Below, in pieces: positions 7,756 to 16,861 of a DNA stretch of 64,000 bases. This DNA is from Psychromonas sp. MME1. GTDB taxonomy: Bacteria; Pseudomonadota; Gammaproteobacteria; Enterobacterales; Psychromonadaceae. The translations under genes and the position numbers were made by a program. The notes below the pieces were generated by a model. The model was not told the DNA's origin. It was given only the letters and a program-made list of their open reading frames with translations, and did not search any database. The stretch spans positions 620,001 to 684,000 of the forward strand of contig NZ_CP160906.1 of assembly GCF_041080865.1 (NCBI RefSeq), read 5' to 3'. Within the stretch, counting starts at the first letter, position 1. Each line of letters starts with the position of its first letter.

Positions 7756-7778
7756 CATTCACCTCATTTTTATTGATT

Positions 7779-7796
7779 ATGCACTTACCTGTGCAT
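7779..7796. promoter_or_regulatory. Inverted repeat upstream of cynS
   Basis: ATGCAC (7779-7784) and GTGCAT (7791-7796) form a 6-bp inverted repeat with a 6-bp spacer, 21 bp upstream of the first cynS ATG. It may be a regulator site. Confidence 0.3.
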
Positions 7797-7922
7797 GGGG
7801 CTCTTTTACATTAAAGAAATTTGTAATAAGCGAAAACTATGCCATTTGCTTAATTAGATGTATTGATCGCCACGATACATGGTGTGGCACTCCCTTTGGT
7901 TGATGCGGTGCACCTTTTTAAG

Positions 7923-7958
7923 TTAACCGCAGGTTAAATTTTTGTTAAAAACTTAACC
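7923..7958. promoter_or_regulatory. TTAACC/GGTTAA repeats between cynS and the FNT gene
   Basis: TTAACC-GCA-GGTTAA (7923-7937) is a perfect palindrome, and a third TTAACC follows at 7953-7958. They lie in the 400-bp divergent spacer (7756-8155) and look like an operator for a dimeric regulator. The rest of the spacer shows nothing else identifiable. Confidence 0.35.
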
Positions 7959-8155
7959 CAATTTAGTGCGAAACTGCATTTTCAGCACTGTTATGGTGCT
8001 TGTAAAAATATCATTTACTTATCGAACAAAATATTGCCATTAAAAATCAATTGCTTATGTCATTTTAATTTATTGGTATGTATGTTGCTAATCTGTTAAT
8101 AGCGTGATCTAGGGCATGCATAAATAATTTTAAACCAATATACAGAGGATGTATT

Positions 8156-8968
8156 ATGTCATATATAGAACCGAGTGAATTTGTCACCAAAATGGTTGAT
8201 TCTGGTGAACAAAAAGTATACATGTCGACGAAAGACACCCTTATACGTGCATTTATGGCGGGGGCCATTTTAGGTTTAGCCGCTGTGTTTGCGATAACCG
8301 TGGCAACAAAAACAGGGAGTCCTATTTTAGGTGCTTGTCTGTTTCCAGTCGGTTTTATTATGCTTTATTTGATGAAATTTGATCTGTTAACGGGAGTATT
8401 TACGCTGGCTCCATTAGCGTTATTTGATAAACGTCCAGGTGTTACCGCTGCTGGCGTGCTTCGTAACTGGGGGCTTGTTTTTATTGGTAACTTTGCTGGT
8501 GCTTTAACCACCGCCTTTTTCATCTCGTTTATTCTAACCTATGGTTACTCTACGGATGGCGGCGCTTTAGCTGCTAAAGTAAGTAGTATTGGTGAAGCTA
8601 GAACATTAGGCTATCAAGAACATGGTCTAGGTGGTTGGATAACGATTTTTATTCGCGGTATGTTATGTAACTGGATGGTCTCCATGGGGGTTGTTGGAGC
8701 AATGATTTCCACCAGTGCTGGGGCTAAAATGGCCGCCATGTGGATGCCTGTTATGCTGTTCTTCTTCATGGGGTTTGAGCATTCAATTGTTAATATGTTT
8801 TTATTCCCTTTCTCTATGATCATGGGGGGAGACTTTACAGTTTATGATTACTTATTATGGAATGAAATTCCTACCGTATTAGGTAACCTTGTCGGTGGCT
8901 TGTTACTGGTTGGTTTACCACTTTATTTCACCCATGTTAAAACATCACCTGTGCGTAAAATTGCTTAA
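8156..8968 (+). CDS. Formate/nitrite transporter family channel
   Basis: A 270-residue FNT-family inner-membrane protein with six hydrophobic segments, passing small monovalent anions such as formate or nitrite. Diagnostic stretches are MAGAILGLAAVFAI, LLTGVFTLAPLALFDKRPG, RNWGLVFIGNFAGAL, IRGMLCNWMVSMGV and GFEHSIVNMFLFP, the last with the conserved pore histidine. FocA and NirC cannot be separated from sequence alone. The next gene, a phosphatase/kinase of the type often found near nitrate/nitrite assimilation genes, leans towards nitrite (inference). A GAGG ribosome binding site precedes the ATG and a strong terminator follows. Confidence 0.88.
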   Translation: MSYIEPSEFVTKMVDSGEQKVYMSTKDTLIRAFMAGAILGLAAVFAITVATKTGSPILGACLFPVGFIMLYLMKFDLLTGVFTLAPLALFDKRPGVTAAGVLRNWGLVFIGNFAGALTTAFFISFILTYGYSTDGGALAAKVSSIGEARTLGYQEHGLGGWITIFIRGMLCNWMVSMGVVGAMISTSAGAKMAAMWMPVMLFFFMGFEHSIVNMFLFPFSMIMGGDFTVYDYLLWNEIPTVLGNLVGGLLLVGLPLYFTHVKTSPVRKIA

Positions 8969-8997
8969 TCGCTGTTGTTAATCGGCAGCCTTATTTA

Positions 8998-9030
8998 GGC
9001 TCTAAAGTGATAAGACTTTAGAGCCTTTTT
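8998..9030 (+). terminator. Terminator of the FNT gene
   Basis: GGCTCTAAAGT (8998-9008) pairs perfectly with ACTTTAGAGCC (9015-9025), followed by TTTTT. The kinase gene downstream therefore probably has its own promoter. Confidence 0.9.
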
Positions 9031-9107
9031 ATTTAGGGCACACTATAAAACATGGGCAGATCCCACGGTGAAAATCTCATTCGGGTAATAAAGGTAGGAG
9101 ATAATTG

Positions 9108-10817
9108 ATGGAGCAAGCGTTAGCTGTCAGCATTGGTCAAGCAACCGATAAAGGTATTAAAAAAATCAATCAAGATGCAATGGGATATGTTATCCCTAAC
9201 GAACCTTTATTAAGTAGCAAAGGTGTTGTGCTGGCTATGGCTGACGGGATCAGTTCAAGTCATGTTAGTCAAATAGCCAGCGATACCGCTGTGGCAAGTT
9301 TTTTAGCAGATTATTATTGTACCTCTGATTCTTGGTCTGTTAACACATCGGCTCAGAAAGTCATTAAATCAATCAATCATTGGTTATATGCACAAACAGC
9401 TAATAGCCCCTATCGTTATGAAAAAGATAAAGGCTACATTGCGACTTTTAGCACCCTCATCATTAAATCTAATACAGCCCATTTATTGCACTGCGGTGAT
9501 ACCCGTATTTTGCGTATTTCAGATAATCAATTAGTACAATTAACCCAGGATCATCGCCGCGTTGTTTCTTCAGAAGTGAGTTATTTAACGCGTGCTTTAG
9601 GGATAGATCCCGCTTTAGATATTGATTATCACAGTGAAATTATCGCAGAGGGGGATCTATTTATTCTCGCTACTGATGGTGTCTATGAGTTTGTTAGTGA
9701 AGCGTATATATTAGCGACTATTGCAGAATTTGATAATTTAACGCTTGCCGCAGAGAGGATCATAGAGCAAGCGATGTTGTCGGGTAGTGATGATAACTTA
9801 ACTATTCAGATTGTTAAGATAGAAAAATTACCCAATTATCAACTCAGCGAAGTTCAGCAGCATGTCTCAATGCTACCTTTACCGCCGAGATTAACAGCGA
9901 GAATGGTATTTGATGGTTATACGATTCTTCGTGAAATATATATAAGCAGTCGTAGCCATGTATTTCTAGCATCTGATATAGAAAGTCAGCAACTTGTGGT
10001 TATTAAAACCCCCTCAACGGAACTGCGTAATGATAAACAATACCTAGAACGTTTTATGCTCGAAGAGTGGATCGCCAAACGTATTAATAATCCGCATGTG
10101 GTGAAAGCAATAGAGCCAACTCGTAAGCGCAATTTCTTATATTTGGTGAGTGAATATATTGAAGGTATTTCATTAAAACAGTGGATGATAGACAACCCGC
10201 AAGCAACCATTAATCAAGTAAGAGATATTATTGGACAAGTTGCAAAGGGGTTGCAAGCGTTTCATCGACAAGAGATGGTTCATCAAGACTTACGCCCCGA
10301 TAATATTATGATTGACCATAACCAGACCGTTAAGATCATCGATTTTGGTTCGACCTTCATCGCGGGAGTAACGGATATTAAAAATGAAGAAGCAGTAAGA
10401 GGTACTATGCGTTACTCTGCTCCTGAATATTTTTTAGGTGAAGTTGGCACTGCCCGTTCCGATATTTATGCACTAGCGGTCATTACCTACCAAATGTTAT
10501 CAGGCCGTTTTCCATACCATGCAAAAATAGCGCAGGTAAGAAGTCTTTCGGCACAACGACGTTTGAGTTATACAAGTTTAATTAATGATGATACCGAATT
10601 TCCTATCTGGATTGACGACACCTTGCGTAAGGCCTTAAACGTTGAACCTGCAAAGCGTTACGCAGAGTTATCGGAATTCATACATGATTTAAAGCAGCCA
10701 AATAAGAGGTTTATAAATCGCACGAGTCGGCCACTCATTGAACGTAATCCGGTTCTGTTTTGGCAAGGTATGAGTTTTATTTTGTTGCTAATTATTGTTG
10801 CTCAGTGGTTAATCTAG
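9108..10817 (+). CDS. Fused PP2C phosphatase / Ser-Thr protein kinase
   Basis: A 569-residue protein that can in principle both remove and add phosphate on Ser/Thr. Residues about 1-235 are a PP2C domain (NQDAMGY, VVLAMADGISSS, HCGDTRILRI, LFILATDGVYEFV, GSDDNLTI), with the metal-binding aspartates present. Residues about 265-535 are a Hanks-type kinase: VVIKTP lysine, VHQDLRPDNIMID catalytic loop (HQD instead of HRD) near 391, IIDFGST near 411 and SAPEYFLGE. The C-terminus is a membrane anchor (LFWQGMSFILLLIIVAQWLI). ATG 9108, with AGGAG seven bases upstream, is preferred to the preceding TTG. Such fusions occur beside nitrate/nitrite uptake genes in marine gammaproteobacteria (recalled association). 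Confidence 0.88.
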   Translation: MEQALAVSIGQATDKGIKKINQDAMGYVIPNEPLLSSKGVVLAMADGISSSHVSQIASDTAVASFLADYYCTSDSWSVNTSAQKVIKSINHWLYAQTANSPYRYEKDKGYIATFSTLIIKSNTAHLLHCGDTRILRISDNQLVQLTQDHRRVVSSEVSYLTRALGIDPALDIDYHSEIIAEGDLFILATDGVYEFVSEAYILATIAEFDNLTLAAERIIEQAMLSGSDDNLTIQIVKIEKLPNYQLSEVQQHVSMLPLPPRLTARMVFDGYTILREIYISSRSHVFLASDIESQQLVVIKTPSTELRNDKQYLERFMLEEWIAKRINNPHVVKAIEPTRKRNFLYLVSEYIEGISLKQWMIDNPQATINQVRDIIGQVAKGLQAFHRQEMVHQDLRPDNIMIDHNQTVKIIDFGSTFIAGVTDIKNEEAVRGTMRYSAPEYFLGEVGTARSDIYALAVITYQMLSGRFPYHAKIAQVRSLSAQRRLSYTSLINDDTEFPIWIDDTLRKALNVEPAKRYAELSEFIHDLKQPNKRFINRTSRPLIERNPVLFWQGMSFILLLIIVAQWLI

Positions 10818-10917
10818 TGCCGTAACTATTGTATGATGATGGCTATAGCAAATTGGCAAGGCGTGTTAACATCGCACGCATCATTATCATTAATTTAATA
10901 GCATAAGAAGTGTGTAT

Positions 10918-11517
10918 ATGGGCTCTATCTCTTTACTTGAAGAACTAACTCAAGCGTTGCAATGCTTACCTAGTGTTGGCCCAAAGTCAGCGCAACGTAT
11001 GGTGTATCACCTGTTAGATAAAAATCGTCAAGGCGGCTTAAGGCTGAGCCATGTGCTAGAGCGGGCAATTCATGAGATTGGTCATTGCCAGCAATGTCGC
11101 ACCTTCACGGAAACCGAGTTATGTAACATCTGTAGTAATGAGAAGCGTAATAATAGTCCGTTAATTTGTGTTGTGGAAATGCCCGTGGATGTTCTTGCCA
11201 TCGAACAAACTGCGCTTTTTTCTGGCACCTATTTTGTATTAATGGGGCACCTTTCTCCTCTTGATGGCATTGGTCCAGAGCAGTTGGGCTTGCCTTTATT
11301 GGAAAGCCAATTAGCTAAGGGAAAAATAGAGGAGATTATTCTAGCAACGAATCCAACGGTAGAAGGGGAGGCAACGGCTTATTATATTGCGACCTTAGCA
11401 AAAAAATACAATATCGCCGTAAGCCGTATTGCGCATGGTGTGCCAGTGGGTGGCGAACTTGAATTTGTCGATAGTACCACACTGTCACACTCATTTTCTG
11501 GACGTTCTATTTTTTAA
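10918..11517 (+). CDS. recR: Recombination mediator RecR
   Basis: RecR works with RecO and RecF to load RecA on gapped DNA. The 199-residue protein has the N-terminal helix-hairpin-helix ([19 protein letters not shown]), a C4 zinc finger (CQQC...CNIC, about residues 55-70) and a Toprim domain ([32 protein letters not shown]). ATG 10918 with AAGAAG seven bases upstream is preferred to GTG 10912. Unlike in many relatives, dnaX and ybaB are not upstream. The 3' end overlaps ygiQ tail-to-tail by 11 bp. Confidence 0.95.
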   Translation: MGSISLLEELTQALQCLPSVGPKSAQRMVYHLLDKNRQGGLRLSHVLERAIHEIGHCQQCRTFTETELCNICSNEKRNNSPLICVVEMPVDVLAIEQTALFSGTYFVLMGHLSPLDGIGPEQLGLPLLESQLAKGKIEEIILATNPTVEGEATAYYIATLAKKYNIAVSRIAHGVPVGGELEFVDSTTLSHSFSGRSIF

Positions 11518-13772
11518 AATTCCCCAATTTTACCGGCTTTTTACTGCCAGTTAATTTAGCAACTTTTTTGCCGCTCGCTTTGTTGCTTTTGCTCGTTGAT
11601 GAGTTTGCCTTTTTAAATTGTGCAGAACCCGAATGACGTGTGACTGCGCTTTGAGCTGGTTTATTGGTTGCAAACTGCTGTTGTTGTAGCACCCCTTGTT
11701 GCTCGTTACGCGATTCAGGCGGCACTAAATGTTGTGGGCTTTTACCTATCAACTTTCTCGCTAAACCCAGTTTTTTCAATGTTTCACGAATTAATGGCCA
11801 GTTTTCTGGTACATGGTAACGTAGAATTGCTTTATGAATTTTACGTTGACGTCCCCCTTTTGCGGTGAATACTTGCTCACTATCTTTTGATACTTTATGT
11901 AGTGGATTTTTTTCCGTATGGTACATGGTCGTTGCATTCGCTAAGGGCGACGGATAAAAATTTTGCACTTGATCTAATTTAAAATTATTCTCTTTTAACC
12001 ACAAAGCAAGGTTAACCATATCAAGGTCTGTAGTACCTGGATGTGCAGAAATAAAGTAGGGGATCAAGTACTGTTTTTTGCCCGCAGCTTTGGAGTATTT
12101 TTCAAACATATTTTTGAACGCTTCATAGCTGCTCATGGTAGGCTTCATCATTTTATCTAATGGGCCTTTTTCCGTATGCTCTGGTGCTATTTTCAAATAG
12201 CCGCCAACATGGTGTTCAACGAGCTCTTTCACATAGGCAGGATCTTCCACTGCGATGTCGTAACGATCCCGATGCGATTAAAATCTTTTTGATACCAGAT
12301 AATTTCCGTGCGCGGCGATATAAGCCAATCGTATGTTCATGGTTGGTATTCATGTGATGACAAATATCAGGAAAGACACAGCTTAAACGTCGGCAAGTTT
12401 GCTCCGCTTTGGGGCTTTTACATTTCAGACGATACATATTTGCCGTTGGCCCACCAAGGTCAGATATGACGCCTGTAAAGCCGGGCACGCTATCTCGAAT
12501 CGTTTCTATCTCTTTGATAATCGAATCTTCCGAACGACTTTGGATCACTCGTCCTTCATGTTCGGTTATGGAACAGAAGGTACAGCCGCCAAAGCAACCA
12601 CGCATAATATTAATCGAAAATTTGATCATATCGTAAGCGGGGATCTTAGCATCTCCATAGGCAGGGTGAGGAATGCGTTGATAGGGCAGTCCAAATACGC
12701 TATCTATCTCTTCCATGGTTAATGGATAAGCGGGGGGATTGATCCACACTAAACGTTCGCCATGATATTGCGCTAATGCGCGTGCACAACCGGGGTTGGT
12801 TTCTTGGTGCATAACGCGTGAAGCATGTGCATAAAGCACCTTGTCTTGACTGACATGGTCATAACTGGGTAATTGAATATAGGTTTTTTCCCAAGGCTTC
12901 TGCTTTGCTGGTCGATGCTGCTCAGGTTGAATCGTGATCACCTGTGTTGGAGCGTCATTAAGAGAAGGATCTGCCAGTTTTTGCGTGGCACAGGCAACGT
13001 TTATATCGGCATAGGGATTGATAATGGGGTCTATCTTGCCGAGTTGATCGACCTTACGAGAATCGAGTCCCTGCCAATTATCTAAGGGTTGTTTAATTAA
13101 CACCGCGGTACCGCGAATATCGACCATCTCTTTAATTTGTTCACCCTGAGAGAGTCGGTAAGCCACTTCTAATAGTGGTCGCTCAGCATTTCCATAGAGC
13201 AAAATATCCGCTTTAGCATCGAGAATAACAGATCGACGTACTTTATCTGACCAGTAATCATAATGGGCGATACGGCGTAAACTCGCTTCAATGCCGCCGA
13301 TCACAACGGGGACTGATTTATAAGCCTCTTTACAACGTTGCGTATAGACTAATACAGCGCGATCTGGGCGTTTGCCACCTTCATTATTTGGCGTGTAGGC
13401 ATCATCATGACGCAGACGACGCTCAGCCGTATAGCGATTGATCATGGAGTCCATATTACCCGCAGAGACGCCAAAAAAGAGATTGGGTTTGCCCAGCTGC
13501 ATGAAGGCATCTTTACTGCTCCAATCGGGTTGTGCGATTATCCCGACACGATACCCCTGCGCTTCAAGCGTCCGGCCAATAACGGCCATACCAAAACTTG
13601 GGTGATCTACATAGGCATCACCAACCACTAAGATAATGTCACAACTGTCCCAACCGAGTTGCTGCATCTCTTTACGAGACATAGGCAAAAATGGCGCTGC
13701 TTTTTCAGTTCGCGATTTATATTTGGGATATGAAAAAAGTGGCCTATCAGCTTGTAATAAATCAACGCTCAT
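11507..13772 (-). pseudogene. ygiQ: YgiQ radical SAM protein (UPF0313), frameshifted
   Basis: A large radical SAM protein of unknown reaction. The N-terminal piece (from 13772) has the YgiQ N domain ([46 protein letters not shown]) and the cluster motif CFGGCTFC. The frame breaks after KKILIASG; the other frame resumes with [31 protein letters not shown] and a C-terminal basic tail. The homologous sequence IASGIRYD shows that the break lies at about 12270-12285 and equals a loss of two bases or gain of one. The sum is about 755 residues, close to E. coli YgiQ (739). Sequencing error is likely. Confidence 0.88.
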
Positions 13773-13874
13773 TGTATTTGCCTAACTTAACTTATGTTGG
13801 AATATAGAGAAGGGGATTCTAGCATATCTATGGGGGATTCTTAACCGCGAAGTTTATGTGGGTTAGAGGCGGCT

Positions 13875-13906
13875 TGAAGTTAATCCAACATAGTGGATTA
13901 ACTTCA
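13875..13906 (-). terminator. Hairpin after rnb
   Basis: TGAAGTTAATCCA (13875-13887) and TGGATTAACTTCA (13894-13906) form a perfect 13-bp stem nine bases past the rnb stop. The U tract is absent on the minus strand; it may instead block 3' exonucleases. Confidence 0.55.
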
Positions 13907-13914
13907 GCTGATAT

Positions 13915-15885
13915 CTATAGTGGCGCGCTAAGTGGATCCGCTAATTTGCCAATAAGTTGATTACTCTCAAGGTTGACATTATGGAGCATAACATCAATAA
14001 CATCACCCAGTTGTAATTCAGTTTGCGCACCCATTTTAACTTGTCCAAGTTCACGGCTACATTCTATCGCTTTAGCATCATTACTATTTTTCACTAACAA
14101 GCTTGCAGGAATAAAGAAGGTTGCACCGTTCTCCTGTACGCGGACACGTAGTCCAGCTTTAACGATATCAAATATCTCCGCTTTATAACGCCACTGTGAT
14201 TGCTCCTGACTTTTAAGATACTGACAATAAAGGAGGTTATTGACATCTCTTTCAGCTAGACGTTGTAATTTACGAGCTTCATTAAGTAACAGACCAATAT
14301 CATCAGCGACTTCGCAGCTCTCTGTTTCTAATAGGATTGACTTAATTAATCGGTGATTAACTAAATCACCATATTTACGAATGGGGGATGTCCATGTCGC
14401 ATAATGCTCAACGCCCATGGTGAAATGCGCTTCTGGTTTACTTTTGGTGTCTGCATAGGCAAGCAGTTTACGTAGTCTATGGTCTAAATAGTTATTATGC
14501 AGGTTACTCACTTGTTGACGCATTTTGGTATAACCGGTTAACGTTGATAAAGCATCAACATCACTTTCTATACCATATTCAGCCAGTAATTCGACGGCTT
14601 TAGCTAAACGGTCGGAAGCAAAACCAGAATGGCTATTAAAGACGCCTTGCGCTCTATGTTTTGCTAAAAAGTCACCCGCACAAATATTAGCGGCAATCAT
14701 CGACTCTTCTACGAGACGGTTCGCGGTGCGTCTTGGCTCGCAGATAATTTCGTACACTTCACCTTTATTATTGAGTTTGAAGGTGTAGTCTGGTTGGCTT
14801 TTAAAGACGACATTATTATCGCTTCGCCATGTGAAACGTTTTAATGTCGCCTCATTTAAGGTGTGTAATAGCTTACTTAACTGACGACTAGGTTGCCACA
14901 CATCATTATTACCCTCTTCGTTTTCTAGATAATCGGAAACATCATTATAATTAAGACGATAATGTGATTTTATCCATGCAGCAAAAAAGGTTGCTGGCCC
15001 CTCTAATTGGCCATCATGATTGATTTGAACAGCGCAACAAAGTGTAGCTCGCTTTTCTCCCTCTTTTAATGAACAGAGACTATCGCTTAAATCTCGCGGT
15101 AACATTGGTACATTGAAATTGGGTAGGTAGTGAGTAAAGGCACGTCGTTTTGCTTCATCGTCAATGGAGCTGTTTTCAGGCACGTAGGCAGAAGGATCGG
15201 AAATGGCGATGGTTAGTAGCCAACCCGCGCTATTTTCTTCTATATAGAGTGCATCATCCATATCCTGTGTATTAGCACCATCAATGGTAAAAAAAGGTGT
15301 TTTAGTTAAATCGGCTCTTTCTAGATCTGTATCAATAACCTGCCATGGATGGTCAAATTCAGGGGCTTTAGCGGGAAGATTATGTGTTGCAACCGCCACT
15401 AATCGGTAGGCAAAGGGATCGCTGCCATCGGCAATCTTCTCAATCACCTCGACCATAAAACCATTGCCTTCTAAGGCATGACTCAATAATTTTACTTTTA
15501 CCCAATCTCCATCAAGATAGCCATTTTGTAAAAGCTGATGGCCGCCTTTGACCTTGAAAAATGCCTTTAATAGCGGATTATTTGGTTCGATATTAAGATG
15601 TTTGCCTTTCACTGATAGACGGGCAATAAAAACATCAATGCCAGCTTGTTTTAATTTGTTAGGTTCCGCCGTTGATTTATCACCATTTTCACGAATAAAC
15701 GCATTGATATGGTCGCCATGCAATACTTTTTTCATCTCACTCGGCGGGATAAAAAAGCGTTTACCTTTGTCTGTTTCTAGAAAACCATAGCCACGTTCAG
15801 TTGCTTTTACAATGCCTTGACGTTTCGGGATGTTTTCTTGAATTTGAGTTTTTAATTGGCTAAGCAATGGGTTGTTCTGAAACAT
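13915..15885 (-). CDS. rnb: Exoribonuclease II
   Basis: RNase II degrades single-stranded RNA from the 3' end. The 656-residue protein has the cold-shock RNA-binding domains at the start (KRQGIVKATERGYGFLETD, FIPPSEMKKVLHGD), the RNB catalytic domain with TIDGANTQDMDDALYIEE (metal-binding aspartates) and AISDPSAYVPENSSIDDEAKRRAFTHYLPN, and a C-terminal S1 domain (FDIVKAGLRVRVQENGATFFIP). The start chosen is the MFQNNPLLSQLK methionine, matching E. coli MFQDNPLLAQLK; a longer reading to 15936 has no support. It is a single gene with its own hairpin. Confidence 0.95.
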   Translation of the reverse strand: MFQNNPLLSQLKTQIQENIPKRQGIVKATERGYGFLETDKGKRFFIPPSEMKKVLHGDHINAFIRENGDKSTAEPNKLKQAGIDVFIARLSVKGKHLNIEPNNPLLKAFFKVKGGHQLLQNGYLDGDWVKVKLLSHALEGNGFMVEVIEKIADGSDPFAYRLVAVATHNLPAKAPEFDHPWQVIDTDLERADLTKTPFFTIDGANTQDMDDALYIEENSAGWLLTIAISDPSAYVPENSSIDDEAKRRAFTHYLPNFNVPMLPRDLSDSLCSLKEGEKRATLCCAVQINHDGQLEGPATFFAAWIKSHYRLNYNDVSDYLENEEGNNDVWQPSRQLSKLLHTLNEATLKRFTWRSDNNVVFKSQPDYTFKLNNKGEVYEIICEPRRTANRLVEESMIAANICAGDFLAKHRAQGVFNSHSGFASDRLAKAVELLAEYGIESDVDALSTLTGYTKMRQQVSNLHNNYLDHRLRKLLAYADTKSKPEAHFTMGVEHYATWTSPIRKYGDLVNHRLIKSILLETESCEVADDIGLLLNEARKLQRLAERDVNNLLYCQYLKSQEQSQWRYKAEIFDIVKAGLRVRVQENGATFFIPASLLVKNSNDAKAIECSRELGQVKMGAQTELQLGDVIDVMLHNVNLESNQLIGKLADPLSAPL

Positions 15886-16025
15886 AAAATAAAACCTTAA
15901 AATGAATGCTGTGCACAAACGAAAACTGAATGGCAAGACAGTAGGTAAATATAAAGGGGATTGCCGTTCAATAAAAGGGGCAAATACTCAAAAGGCATGA
16001 AAATTAAAATAAATAAAAATAATGC

Positions 16026-16054
16026 TTGGCTTTTTTATTAATTATGTTTAATAT
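16026..16054 (+). promoter_or_regulatory. tRNA-Ser promoter
   Basis: TTGGCT (16026-16031), a 17-bp spacer and TAATAT (16049-16054), followed by a GC-rich discriminator (GCGCC), as expected for a stringently controlled tRNA promoter. Confidence 0.65.
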
Positions 16055-16066
16055 GCGCCTCGTTCC

Positions 16067-16157
16067 GGAGGGGTGGCAGAGCGGCTTAATGCACTGGTCT
16101 TGAAAACCAGCGAGGGTTAATAGCTCTCCGAGAGTTCAAATCTCTCCTCCTCCGCCA
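16067..16157 (+). tRNA. tRNA-Ser (anticodon UGA)
   Basis: A 91-nt class II tRNA. The acceptor GGAGGGG pairs with the 3' CTCCTCC (one G-U), the anticodon arm CTGGT-CTTGAAA-ACCAG carries UGA, the long variable arm GAGGGTTAATAGCTCTC folds, the T arm is AGAGTTCAAATCTCT, and the encoded CCA ends at 16157. It reads UCA and related serine codons. Confidence 0.97.
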
Positions 16158-16170
16158 CATTAAAGAAAAA

Positions 16171-16195
16171 GCCCACTGATTTCAGTGGGCTTTTT
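16171..16195 (+). terminator. Terminator of the tRNA gene
   Basis: GCCCACTGA (16171-16179) pairs with TCAGTGGGC (16182-16190), followed by TTTTTC. Confidence 0.9.
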
Positions 16196-16384
16196 CGTTT
16201 CTACAGTATTAAAATCAACGTTAAATTGCTCTTAAGTAAACAATTATTGGTTGTTTACTCTTACTGGTTCATGAAACCGCATTGTATTTGCTATAATCGA
16301 ATCTGTTTTTACGTTAATAATGGTAACAAAAACTATCACTGCTGGTAATTTGTTATTCGATTTAAATATATTTAGGAAAATAAT

Positions 16385-16825
16385 ATGGGTAAGATCTTTT
16401 CATTATTCTTTTTGCTGACTCTCTCTTTTAGCTCGATGGCCAATCAAACATCACAAATTATGTGCGGTTTTTTGTCCAATCAAACAGGGCTGATTGCAGA
16501 GCAAGTGCAAAGTGGAAAAGCTATCGAAGCGGTTGATGAATACCAAGAACTGCTCACTATATTTCCTGAGGGTGGACCATTTTTCCAAAGTGAGGTAAGG
16601 GGGTTTTTATTAATGACAGAAGAATTGTCTCCTGATTATGTTAGTAGCTTTTTTGCTCATGCTTGTATTAATAATTATATTTCTGATAAAGCCTTGATTA
16701 TTAAATTGGAACCAATTATTAAAGAAGCTTGTATTGGTAAAAAAGAAGAGCCTCGCACTTGTATATATAAAACGCTGAATGATTGGGCTGCGAGTCAAAT
16801 AGCGAAACAACCTGCGAATAAATAA
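16385..16825 (+). CDS. Secreted hypothetical protein
   Basis: A 146-residue protein with a clear signal peptide (MGKIFSLFFLLTLSFSSMA, cleavage after SMA). The mature part is mostly helical and holds four cysteines (ICGFL-like MCGFL, HACINN, EACIGK, RTCIYK) that could form two periplasmic disulphides. It starts after AGGAAA and has its own terminator. No family was recognised. Confidence 0.7.
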   Translation: MGKIFSLFFLLTLSFSSMANQTSQIMCGFLSNQTGLIAEQVQSGKAIEAVDEYQELLTIFPEGGPFFQSEVRGFLLMTEELSPDYVSSFFAHACINNYISDKALIIKLEPIIKEACIGKKEEPRTCIYKTLNDWAASQIAKQPANK

Positions 16826-16853
16826 TTAACGCTTGGCGTGGAGCCAAGCGTTA
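16826..16853 (+). terminator. Hairpin terminator between convergent genes
   Basis: TTAACGCTTGGC (16826-16837) pairs perfectly with GCCAAGCGTTAA (16842-16853). It lies between two convergent genes and probably serves both. Confidence 0.75.
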
Positions 16854-16861
16854 AGGTGTGA

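Noticed and set aside
8065-8268. Coding frame opposite the FNT start
   Set aside because: It overlaps the FNT gene on the other strand and has no family-like sequence.
11507-12250. A stand-alone protein encoded by the ygiQ 3' half
   Set aside because: It begins in the middle of conserved YgiQ sequence and lacks its own ribosome binding site.
16067-16157. tRNA-Ser as an integration site
   Set aside because: No integrase, no repeated tRNA 3' end nearby, and the next genes are not phage-like.
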